Both the position numbers and the translations under genes were made by a program. Below are positions 10,954 to 20,852 of a stretch of 64,000 bases of DNA, piece by piece. The notes below the pieces were generated by a model, which worked only from the letters and a program-made list of their open reading frames with translations, did no database searches and was not told the DNA's origin. The stretch's first letter is position 1. Each line of letters begins with the position of its first letter. The DNA is from Coix lacryma-jobi var. lacryma-jobi (Eukaryota; Streptophyta; Magnoliopsida; Poales; Poaceae): positions 1-64,000 of the forward strand of contig VDCT01000285.1 in the NCBI GenBank assembly GCA_009763385.1, given 5' to 3'.

Positions 10954-11001
10954 GTGTGTTATGAAGAGCTGAATCCTAACACATACATGTTGAAAAACAG
11001 A

Positions 11002-12639
11002 TGGTTGCTACCAGGAGAAATGACTACGATGATGCTACAGGGAATGCTCACAACTCTAATCCCACCGCCATCAAATCCTTCAGCTATAGAGCAAGTTTTG
11101 ACAATGCAGACTCAACTATTACAGACCATTGCTCAAAATGTGTTACACAATCAGTATCAAGAACCACCTATTGACAAGCGTGGTGAATTTATGAAAGGAC
11201 ACCCACCGACATTCTCTCATACTAGCAACCAATAGAAGCTGATGACTGGCTTAGAAACTGTGGAACGACAACTTGACATAACACGTGTGATGACCATGAG
11301 AAGGTGCTTTATGCTTCCGGCCAACTTCAAGGAATTGCATTAGATTGGTGGGAATCGTTCCAGTTTGAACATACAAATAAGAATCAAATTGGTTGGGAAG
11401 AATTCAAATGCTTTTAGATCTTACCATGTTCCAGCTGGAATAGTGGCGATTAAGGAAGAGCAATTCCTCAACTTGAAGCAAGGATTTATGTCAGTGTGTG
11501 AGTATCATGACATGTTCACCCAGTTGTCACGCTATGCGCTGGAAGAAGTGAATAGTGATGCTAAGAAGCAGAAGCGCTTTCTGAAAGGACTCAATGATGG
11601 TTTGCAATTACAACTGATGACGGTTGAATATGCCAACTATCAAACATTGGTGGACAGAGCAATTGTGATAGAGAACAAGCGTCGAGAGATGGAGGAGAAG
11701 AAAAGGAAAAGAGAAAGCCAATCTGTAGGTAGCAACATACACCACCCCTACGCTCATGCACCAGAATTCCAACAATGGAACCAGGAATCAAGTGATCAGT
11801 GGAATCTTGAACCTCCTCATGAACTCCATCAGTATCAGCAATCCAATGATGAAGTACTTCACTCCAATTCCCAAGAGCCATGTCTGTCACCTCCTAGTGA
11901 CACCATGACGAAGATTAATACTCCCACTAGTGAGGGTTGTAACGATTGTGATGAGGTTAATCACTATGAGTATGACTGTCATAAGAAGTTTATGGAGAGC
12001 AATAAAAGTCAGGATGACGAACCACATCAAATACAAGAACAGGAGAATCAGGAGCTAGGAAGTAAAGTAAAAAGAAACTACATCCAAGGAATGTTAAATC
12101 ATGTGTATATGATTAACAAACAAGGGGCTAAGGAAGTCGTGTATGGTTTCATTCAAGTAAACTCTGCTCCCGCCATTGTGATGTTTGATCCTAGAGCTTC
12201 ACACTCGTTTATCTCTAGCCTGTATGTACAAGAACATAGGATGACTATGCTTCCAATGAGAAAACCAGTGATAGTTAACTCTCTAGAAGGCGAAATGAAA
12301 GCAAACCACATATGCCCAAAAGTTAGCCTTGACATAAATGGAGTAAACTTTGAGGCAAACCTTACTGTTTTGAAGTTGATGGAAATGGATGTTATCCTTG
12401 GAAAGGGTTGGTTATCTGCTTGTAAAGGAGTGGTTAAGTATGCCCAAGGTTTGGTGCTTCTAACAACACCGACAGGTGAAAGAATTGAGTATCAAGGTTT
12501 TTATCCTGTACTTGAGGAATACGAGAATGACCCATTAGAAGGGGTACCCATGGAGGACAGTAAAGTGGACTGTGAGTTTTCAGATATCAATACGAAGGAA
12601 CAACTGCAGATCAAGTTTCCACATCTCTTTGAGTTGTAA
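11002..12639 (+). pseudogene. gag-protease fusion, unit B, with frameshifts at the start
   Basis: Gag plausibly opens at ATG 11002 (MVATRRNDYDDATG), shifts frame near 11060 into IPPPSNPSAIEQVLTMQTQ, meets a stop at 11233-11235, and is then spread over two frames (a DWWESFQFEHTNK word near 11343) before a 424-codon open frame from 11365 to 12639. That frame holds the Gag C-terminal half (MFTQLSRYALEEVNSDAKK), a charged stretch, and a short Cys/His cluster (CNDCDEVNHYEYDCHKKF) that is only a degenerate zinc knuckle. The retropepsin domain follows (VNSAPAIVMFDPRASHSFIS, then MDVILGKGWLSACKGVVKY). The active-site triplet is Asp-Pro-Arg instead of Asp-Ser-Gly, so catalysis is unlikely. The frame ends shortly before the polypurine tract; no RT follows. 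Confidence 0.75.
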
Positions 12640-12845
12640 GCCAATCAAGTTAGCGAGCAAGACAAGTTTGGGATAATCAAGTGTAATGATTTTTTTCATG
12701 GAATCCTTGTACACAAGTTATGATCGTGAAACATCAGTGGTTTGATAAGTTTAGTATGCAAGTGTGAAGTGAAAGTGTTATCAAGATCTTTTCTCGTTTC
12801 TCTCCAGTGCTCTGAGTCTCTTTCGAATCTCGGGACGAGATTCTC

Positions 12846-12861
12846 TTAAGGGGGGTAGATT
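12846..12861 (+). promoter_or_regulatory. Polypurine tract of the Tekay/Del-like element
   Basis: TTAAGGGGGGTAGAT lies directly before the 3' LTR start TGTCACACC. It primes plus-strand DNA synthesis. The preceding words CTCGGGACGAGATTCTCTT are typical of Tekay-type elements. Confidence 0.85.
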
Positions 12862-15838
12862 TGTCACACCCTGAAATTTGCATTTCTTAAATTAGAATTA
12901 ATATGGTTTATTTATGAATTTTTGTGCTCATAAAATATAGAGAAATAAAACTTTTCTATAAATTAAAATTTATCCTAGGGTTTAGAAACATGTTTGTGCA
13001 TTCATGCTGGTGCATATATCATTTTTGTGATGTGTGGTTTTAGATCAAAAGTTGTTTGAATTCAAAAAGGATTTGAAAATGCATTTGAAAAATCAAATCT
13101 GAAATTGGAAAACAATTTTCCTTCTCTCCCTTCCTCCTTTCTCCCTTCTGGCCCGAGCCAGCTTGGCCGGCCCGCTCCCTCTCTCTCGTCGGCCTGCTCT
13201 CCCCTCTCTCTCTGTCGCCCGCGTGGGCCGCCGCCCGGCCCAACGCCTGCGCGCAGCGCCGCTCCGCTGGCCCAGCCGCCCTGCGCAGTGCCGCAGCCCC
13301 GCGCCGAGCCGAGGGTTCAGCCTCGGCGCTGCGTTCGCGTGCGCGTAGCCTTCTCCGTCTCGCCCGAGGGTCCAGCCTCGCGCGAGCATCGCCGTTTCCG
13401 TCTCGCCCGAGGGTCCAGCCTCGCGCGAGCATCGCCGTTTCCGTCTCGCCCGAGGGTCCAGCCTCGGCACTGCACTCGCGTGCGTAGCCGCTTCCGTCTC
13501 GCCCGAGGGTCGCCGCTCCCGCGCCTCGGCCCAGCTTGGCACCCGCGCGCAGCGCGCCGCCGCTCCTCCCGTCGCTGACTGCGCACCCCCGCCTGTCAGT
13601 GTCCCACCTTCCCCTCCCTGCTCGTGTTCATGGCGGACACCCGAAACCGAGCCCGACTCCAATACTGGCACGCGTCCTCGCTTGCCAAATCGACCGAGCC
13701 GACCCCTTAAATAGATTCCCCGGAGACCGCCGCCTCTCCCCACGCATCAAGCTTCTGCTCTCGTGCTTTAATTCGCTCCCGCGACGAACTCCGCGGCCGC
13801 CGTCGATCCGCCGTCGTCAACCCGACGCTTCAACGAGTTCCAGCCGTCGCAAGGTTCCTATCTAGCTTCGTCTTGGTCACGCGAAGCCATTACACCTTTT
13901 TCCCCTCTGTTTTCCCCTGGTTTCGCGTTAACCCGTGCTCGCCGTCGTTGCAGCGCCCCCGCTGTCCGCCTCGCCGCGCAATCCGCCGTCACAGAGACCT
14001 CACCGACGCCATCATCACCACTGGTGAGTCCGCTTTGTTCTCCTCTTTCGATTGGACCTACTTCCGAGGCCTCTACCGCTCTGTAGCGCAATCCCGAGCC
14101 GCGCCGCCGCCTTCCGGCCATGGAGCCGCCGCGTCCTTCTTTCTCCCCGGCGAAAGCGCCGCCGGTCTCACCCTGATCTAATTCGAGCCGTCCATTCTGG
14201 ATCTAGCGCTCGGAATCACTCGATACCCCTTCGTTTGTCACCTTTGCTAAAGAGTCCCCCAAATATTTAGGTCTGAACCCGCGGTCCAACCCGCACTATT
14301 TCATGTGTCTTGGAAAACTTTCAATCTAGACCCTGCGTTTTCTTCTAAATGAGGCGCAGTCCAGCCAGTTTCCAATTTCGTTTTATCTGCGAAAATCAAG
14401 TTTGATTTATTTACAAGTTTGCCATCAGATTTCAAAAGCTTATAACTTCTCCGTTTTAACTCCGATTTAGTCCGTTCAACTTGCGTTAGATTCGTTTCGA
14501 AAAGTTCTTTCTAAACATATAACTTTCAACACTGTTTTCTGTAATTAAAATTTGAGTTAAATCTAATCTAGTAATTAGTGTCTTTAATCTTGTTTAGCTC
14601 ATATCTTTTCTCGTTATAGCTCCGATTAGCGTGATTTTCGCGTCTGAGTGTTCGTAGCAAATCGTAGATCAGTTTTCAACACTTTTTATTTATTTATTTA
14701 TTTATTTATTGGTGTATTGTTCTAATTATAGGCTATGTTTGCTTTGCATGATTGGTATTGGATGCTTGTGTGGTGTTATGTGATCGTATGTCCAGTCGGT
14801 GAGTTGTACGTTGGTGATCAAGAAGAAGTTCGTGACCAAGAGTTCAAGATCGAGAGTCAACCTTTGGAAGTATATAAGTCAACAGAAGAAGGATCTTGAG
14901 TTTAAGGCAAGTATAGCAATCGAGTTTTCTTTTCGCAATCATGATCATGTTACTTAATTAATGTATGCATCGAATGATAAAAATGGCTTATTAGCAACTT
15001 AAGAAATTATCTGTACGAGCACCTTCGGGATTTACAGTGCAACTGTTGGGAGTTATATGGCTCTGGCTTTAGCTCAATATGAGGACCTTTTCTAGCTTGT
15101 TAGAGGTTACCGAAAGGCGCAAGAGGGGCTCCGATCTGTATGGTCTTGGCCGACCAAGTTGGTGCATTTTCTTTGGTTAGTCACTGCTTGGAGGGGAGAT
15201 TCATGCTTATTGATGAGGAAACCTAGCGGCCCTAACTTGTTAGACGAACCTTTGAAAGGCTTCATCGTGAACCCTGCCGACTTTCCTTGGAAGTGAGTTA
15301 AGAGGCTGATCACCTCGGGTAAAAGGGCAATTCACGTCTCGCAGTGAAAGTGTACACCTTTGCGCAAAGTTTATTAAACTGATATATCAGCCTTGCTCAA
15401 GGATACGAGCGGCCTTGAAGACTTTTACATTTATGACTTATGTTGGTTAACATGTTCATTATTTACCGTTTTATGCTATTCATTATTTATGTTACATTGA
15501 TCATAAGACTTGGGATCTATATCACTTGCTGCTATACTTGTGGAGTTCAACATGGACTCACTCTTGCTTTTCCCCACACCCCAGAGAGTTAAGCTTTGGA
15601 GAAGCTTAGGCTTGTGGTCAACCAGTCAGTTGTTCCCTGTGAAGTTGGTGTCTCCATCTGAAGATCGGAGTGTCTTTCCGCTGTCTGCTCTTTAAGGTTA
15701 TGTTCTTTTGTTTTATATACGTTATATAAGAGCATTGTCTTTCGATATTACCCCTTATTTGTTGCTATATGTGAGATTTGACTTCCTGGGCTCACATATG
15801 GTGTATACCTGGTTTTGTTCTTAAAACCGGGTGTGACA
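12862..15838 (+). repeat. 3' LTR of the Tekay/Del-like element
   Basis: A copy of the left LTR with the same GC-rich block, the same roughly 43-nt repeats (from 13356) and the same ends. Visible differences from the left LTR cluster in a few places (near 13325, 14365-14390 and a run of TTTA units near 14685-14710); the rest is almost identical, which points to a fairly recent insertion or gene conversion. Confidence 0.9.
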
Positions 15839-16158
15839 CACAAACAGAGTATGAGTCTTTTATGCAAATGTATAATCCTACCGAACCTACACACGGGTAA
15901 GTGGACTATAGAAGAATCAACAAGGCTATAAGAGTCACCCTTGCGAACAACCACTACTACCGGCGTTATAGGAGGCATTTATGATGAGCTATCAAGTCTA
16001 AGCACCACGCTTACACTATCCAACTACTCTAACTCTAGAGCAACTTAGAATTAGAGTACTCAAAAGAGAGTCATAAACCTTAAGAATAATAAGAACAATG
16101 GCTCAAACTTAAATATAGACATTGATTACCGAAACAATCGCTGAAGCAAGTTGATGAT
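15839..16158 (-). repeat. Diverged Athila LTR fragment, minus strand
   Basis: No gene. The reverse complement contains GTGTAAGCGTGGTGCTTAGACT, which matches the Athila LTR word near 17358-17378 (GTGTAAGCGCAGTGCTTAGACT), and the surrounding text is similar in style. I read it as a broken LTR piece cut by the Tekay-like element on the left and by the Athila array on the right. Confidence 0.45.
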
Positions 16159-16401
16159 TGTTGACGCTCACTAAGTGTCATATTCTTAGCAAAACTCCAC
16201 ATGTCTTGATTAGCAAAATAGGCAAGGGAAAGACAAACCTTCTTCTTGCTGGTCTTTTGTTCTAATCTTGAGTGCAGGGAAGGCTACCAATTCCATGGTG
16301 ATGAAAATAATATGGGCATACACAACAAAAACACAGAGTTTCCAAGATTATTCAAGTCCATGCTTGCTCGAGGAGGAGCAAGAGGTAAGCTTGGGGGAGC
16401 T
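16159..16401 (+). repeat. Collapsed upstream Athila unit: LTR stub fused to 3' internal end
   Basis: The first 32 nt (TGTTGACGCTCACTAAGTGT onward to TTCTTAGC) equal the start of the Athila LTR. At 16191 the sequence jumps to text matching 38888-39100, just before the 3' LTR of the main unit, including the purine tract, and then enters the LTR at 16402. So the rest of one LTR and nearly a whole internal region have been deleted between short matching words. Confidence 0.8.
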
Positions 16402-17975
16402 TGTTGACGCTCACTAAGTGTCATATTCTTAGCATCAACAAGGTCATATAACACAACACAAGGGCCTAAAATCAACCAAAAAACCTTTTATAAACTAACG
16501 ATTTCCACTTGTCCTTGAGTTTTATTTGAATGTAGGAAATTGCAGGGTTTTTGAGCAAAATGACCAAGAGGACCCACCAGGAGGCGAGCACACTCACCGG
16601 GGCTCACTTTGGGCCAAGGTGGAGTGGCGCCCGCCACCCATCACTAGCGGCCGCCAGGGGAGTGAGGCCCAAACTCCTTCCCTGCCACGTCACTGATCCA
16701 AGGGAGGCATGCCACACTCATTTGTAGCCATTGATCACTTAGGTCATTGCATCCAAGGGCCAAGAAGGGATGTCACATGGATCATGACCCAATTGCCCAT
16801 GTGACGGTTATTTGGACATGCAACCGACCTTGGAACCGCCTCCCTGGAGCTCCTGGATGCTGTTGAAGCAAGGTCGGTGGATCCAACGGCCAGGGGGGTG
16901 GCGGCCGCCACCTAGGGCTGGCGCCCGCCACCACACTCACCCCTTGACCTAACCCTAGGTCCATAAGTACCCCCCTAGGTCCCTTAGGTTATAAATAGGA
17001 CCCCCCGAGCTCATTTGTACTCAGACCTCACCTCATTAGTCCCACTCTCTTGTAAGCGAAGCTCTGGTGAAGGAACACTCTAGTTGAGAGACTTAGAGTG
17101 AGAGCGAGAGTGAAGAAGAGAAGAGCTGGAGTTGTAATAGAGGATCTTCCACGTCTCTGGTATAATTCCAAGTCTTTCTTCATTTATCTTAGTGTTCTTC
17201 TTCTTTCAGCATTTACTTTAAGTTCTTTACTTATTGTTCTTGTTGAGTGCTTTCGATCATAAATAACTTAGTATCTAGTTTGCATGTAGTTTGGGTTCTT
17301 CGCTGAGTAATCAGTGCTCTAGTTTTGGACGCAAGATTAGAGTAGTATATATTAGTGTAAGCGCAGTGCTTAGACTAGTTATACCTTAGTTTGTGGCTAG
17401 CCCCCCGGATAGCTGTGGTAGCAAACAGGTGGTGACAACCCTGGGAGCCTTGAATTCCACCACGTAGTTGGGTTAGTTTTTAAATCATAAACCTTGTTGT
17501 GCACGTCTGAGGTAAATAGTCCAGAGGGTGTGTACGGTTCGAAGAACTAGATAAACTCTTTACTGCTAAGTTAGTTGTGATCGTAAGTGTGTAGGAAAAC
17601 ATTAATTTGTTCATCGGCCAGACCCCGCCGATTTAGTTTAGTAGTAGTTAGTCTTTCTTTCTTTTTAGTAGTAGTAGATGTCAACCCCCATTCATACTTT
17701 TCGATCAACCCTGCTAGAATCACTAGTTGTTGATAGTGGTCCTAGTGTTAGTTCTGCCTTAGTAGCTTCCCTGTGGAAATAAATACGATACTCGGTTACT
17801 ACCGGGTGATGTGCTACAATAGACTTATTCTGTGCGCTTGCGGAACCTACCAATAGTCATACGAATAGTTAGTTATACTTCTTACATTAAGAAGTACCAA
17901 CAAACCTTTCTGGCGCCGTTGCCGGGGATAGATTCCATAGTCTACTCCTAGTGACAACGTTAGCAAGAGTCAACA
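16402..17975 (+). repeat. Athila LTR (5' LTR of main unit)
   Basis: A 1574-nt LTR with TATAAATA at 16990-16997. It contains GC-rich inverted motifs (TGGCGCCCGCCA near 16633, GGTGGCGGCCGCCACC near 16898, TGGCGCCCGCCA near 16920). Its first 39 nt are bounded by TGTTGA and TCAACA. A complete tRNA-Asp PBS word lies inside it at 17911-17928, 47 nt before its end. Confidence 0.9.
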
Positions 17976-18001
17976 AGCATTTCTGGCGCCGTTGCCGGGG
18001 A
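17911..18001 (+). promoter_or_regulatory. Two identical tRNA-Asp primer-binding words 73 nt apart
   Basis: TGGCGCCGTTGCCGGGGA occurs at 17911-17928, inside the LTR, and at 17984-18001, just outside it. Both are perfect complements of the 3' end of plant tRNA-Asp. The outer copy is the working PBS by position. The inner copy is also in the 3' LTR (40611-40628, with one change), so it is now part of the LTR. Confidence 0.85.
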
Positions 18002-18103
18002 AGCAATTGACTAGAATTAATTCTTTGTGACTTCTATTGAATTAACCCCCGTAGTTCTAGTGGGTATATATATTGTTCGTTGTTTGTGATCGTTCAAGTA
18101 GTC

Positions 18104-18264
18104 ATGGTCGGATTCAATCTTCCGAGCGACTATCAAGAAGATCCTGAGGCCATTCTTAGGAGAGCGAGAGCTAATCTCACTCCTCCGAGGAAGAACCCGG
18201 AGCTTCGCGAGAGGAGTCCGTCAAGACAAGAATCCCAGTCAAAAGTGACTAACAAACCAAGTTG
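18104..18264 (+). pseudogene. gag: Athila gag, first piece, cut by a Sirevirus
   Basis: The frame starts at ATG 18104 (MVGFNLPSDYQEDPEA), about 100 nt after the PBS, and runs through RRARANLTPPRKNPELRERS to 18264. There the Sirevirus starts, with TSD AGTTG at 18260-18264 and 33492-33496. The rest of gag continues at 33497. Gag would form the particle that packages the element RNA; this copy cannot be made whole without removal of the 15 kb insert. Confidence 0.8.
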
Positions 18265-18669
18265 TGAAGGACAGAAAATGCTATAGCAAGGCAACCAGAG
18301 GGGGGGGGTGAATGGGAGCCTAAAATTTCTTCTCAGAAATTACGGCCTTTGTCCCAACAAAATCAACCCCAAAAGCTTCAGACTCAAACGCGATGCCCAC
18401 GACCCTAGAAAGAGGGTGGATGATCCCTAGGATCACAGCGAGGCACCGCACAAGGAAGCAAAACAAACTCCCAAAACTCCGAGTCAAGTTCGTGCCTAAA
18501 AGACCACTCCCAAACGTAGATAGAGAGCTACGTCAGGATTCCTCCAAATATCGATGCTAACGCGTAGCAAAGATATGTAGAGAGGTTCCTAGGTGAACTC
18601 TAGGAGAAAACGAGAAGTCCGGAAACAAAGCGGAAAAGCCGGGGGAGCAAACACACTGAAAGTCAGCTC

Positions 18670-19130
18670 TCAGCAGCATCCCGGACTGTCTGGGCTACTG
18701 GTGTCGGACAGTGCGGTCAAGGGCGGACTGTCCGTGCCTGGAAGTCCGGACTGTCCGCCGGCAAAAGACCCAAAAACGAACTATTCCGAAACAGCTCTGG
18801 ACAGGTCCCGGACAGTCTGCGGTTTGCACGCTGGACTGTCCGCGGTTCACGTTAACAGTGAACACAGAGTGTCCGATGCCTGCCCACAGCATCATCCGAT
18901 GAAGACCCCGGACTGTCCGCGGGTCCTGGCGGACTGTCCGCCGGCTACGAAGAAAAACAGCAACGCTGCTGCAAAGTTCGTGCTCAGGCCCGGACTGTCC
19001 GCGCCCAACACTGGCGGACTGTCCGCCGGTCACCCGAGGGGAAAATGCCCGAGGCCAACAGCCACTGCTCGGCTGAAGCCGCAATGCGCGGACTGTCCGC
19101 GGCCAATATGGCGGACTGTCCGCGACCTCC
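18670..19130. repeat. CGGACTGTCCG palindrome cluster in the Sirevirus LTR
   Basis: About a dozen copies of a 10-17 nt palindrome centred on GGACTGTCC, in forms such as CCGGACTGTCCG and GGCGGACTGTCCGCC, are spread over 460 nt. The homologous block in the other LTR is at about 31310-31770, and a related one in the fragment at 53440-53670. Palindromes of this type are known in Sirevirus LTRs and are rich in CG and CHG methylation sites. Confidence 0.85.
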
Positions 19131-19994
19131 CAGGAAGCCCAAAAACAGCACGGGACAAAACCAAAATCGATTGGATCTTCACCAAATCGAACGAGGCTGC
19201 AAACTAACTTCACCCAAGTGTTCTTCTATGTGTTGGGAAACTAATCCTAGGATATCATCGCTTCAACCCAACTAATCCATGAGAAATCCGAAGAACACTA
19301 GAAAAGGGGAAGAACGGAGAACAAAAACGATTTCGGCCCGATCTACTTGTTCATGAGGGTAGAGATGAATTCCTTCAGTGGAAATGTTCTCCTCACTTCA
19401 AAGAACAAGTTGATTCAAACAGAATCGCAAAAGACGCAGCGTAGAGGGAGATCGGGGGAGGGGAAAAACGTGGAGAAAAGAAGAACGCGAAGAACAAATT
19501 CAAAACACGAATTCAACCACGAATTTGATCCTTGGATTCAGAGGAATGGATGATTGATTAAGCACTCGGTGTCGGGCTACAAGCCAATCCTAGCAACACA
19601 AAGCTTGGATGGCAAAAAGCTCAAGAACAAGAGCAAACTCTCCCTAACCCTAGCCTTCTCTCACAGGAACAAAATGAGAGAGACACCACCAAGAATTCCC
19701 CAAGGATATGGCTGCCCTAGCAGCCCCCCTCATATATATAGGCGCACGTCCGAAGACCAAAACGCCCTTACATTAAGCACTCAACCCAAATACCCCCCAG
19801 GGGTAAAACCGTCCAGACTTGACAGTTTCCATCCGACGGCCACGCCCGCACATCTGGTAGCTTCGCCTCGATGCGACCTCACCCGATGCCGCCACGTGCC
19901 GCCACCATCGACCACCGCGCCTTCTCGTGGATAGCTTTGACGTCGCATCAGCCTCTCCACGCCGCCACGCGTCGACCGTCCTTTCGGACCACCC

Positions 19995-20234
19995 CCGGTT
20001 TTGAGGCCCAAACCGGTAAACCCGCCATCCCAGGTTTTGAGGCCCAAACCTGGCAAACCGTCCACCCCGAGTTTTGAGACACAAACTCGAAAACCCGCGA
20101 GCCCAGGTTTTGAGGCTCAAACCTAGAAACCGTCCATCCCTAGTTTTGAGGCCCAAACTCGAAAATCGGCCACCCCGAGTTTTGAGGCCCAAACTCGGAA
20201 ACCGTCGATGGTAGCTTTTTGAGGCTCAGCTACC
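19995..20234. repeat. Array of seven fold-backs with constant core and changing arms
   Basis: Seven units share the core TTTTGAGGCCCAAA or a near form and sit 25-37 nt apart. Arms pair but differ: CCGGTTT/AAACCGG (19995-20016), CCAGGTTT/AAACCTGG (20030-20053), CGAGTTT/AAACTCG (20068-20089), CCAGGTTT/AAACCTAG (20103-20126, one mismatch), CTAGTTT/AAACTCG (20140-20161, one mismatch), CCGAGTTT/AAACTCGG (20175-20198), GGTAGCT/AGCTACC (20210-20234). The right LTR carries the same array at 32634-32873. Confidence 0.9.
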
Positions 20235-20852
20235 GAACCCGCACCGTAGACGGGATGTGGTTCGCACACCTCGACCACCGGCACCGATGCCGATGCATGT
20301 CCAACCTCCATGCCGGGCACAACGCCTTCGCCATCCTCCTTGACTTGGCCGACGGCACTTGCGCCGCACACAAGCCCGTGTCCGACCTCCGCCAAGTGGC
20401 ACGACGCCACGTCTTCCTCCCGACTCGGCCGATGCACCGCACATCCCCATGTGCTCTCGCTCGCCGATGCCACGTGCCAGCTACCACAGCTGGTCCTCTG
20501 GCCCTCTGGTCCGTCAGTCCAAGCCTCACGTCCGCCCTTCACCTCTCTGGGTACATCGGCATGGCACGTCCGCCGCACGGCACGCCCATCCTTCACCGCT
20601 CCCGGTCCGTCGGCACGGCACGTCTATACTTGACCTTCACCTCGCCATTGACCACTGTATCCGAGCTCCACACCTGCACATCAACACAGCCAAGAGACAC
20701 ATGTCGCACATGCACACCAACACAGAAACACCACACAACTCAACGCCACCGGTTTGTCATAAACAATAAGCGCATAGCAAGATATGGACTAAACCGGGTA
20801 AAAGCCTCAAACCTTCCTCATCAAAGTCAATCATTCATCATATATGTTCTCA

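Larger units (their letters stand above)
5577..15838 (+). mobile_element. Tekay/Del-like Ty3-gypsy element, non-autonomous
   Basis: Two near-identical direct repeats of about 2.98 kb, starting TGTCACACC and ending GGTGTGACA, flank a 4.3 kb internal region. A TGGTATCAGAGC PBS follows the left LTR and a CTTAAGGGGGGTAGAT polypurine tract precedes the right one, as in Tekay/Del-type chromoviruses. The inside holds two broken gag/protease units and no RT, RNase H or integrase. The flanks are GGTGT on the left and CACAA on the right, so there is no target-site duplication. The left flank is CACTA-type DNA and the right an Athila LTR fragment, which suggests recombination or a deletion at one edge. 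Confidence 0.85.
18265..20852 (-). repeat. 3' LTR of the Sirevirus (left, minus strand)
   Basis: Boundaries are set by the paired TSD on the left and by the polypurine tract on the right. It contains two palindrome systems: CGGACTGTCCG words at about 18670-19130, and a fold-back array at 19995-20234. AT-rich parts hold TATATATAGG near 19732. Frames of up to 220 codons occur on both strands but show no protein family. Confidence 0.9.

Noticed and set aside
18593..19207. 204-codon frame in the Sirevirus LTR, repeated at 31232-31846
   Set aside because: It translates the CGGACTGTCCG palindrome cluster; the antisense frame is just as long and no family is recognisable.
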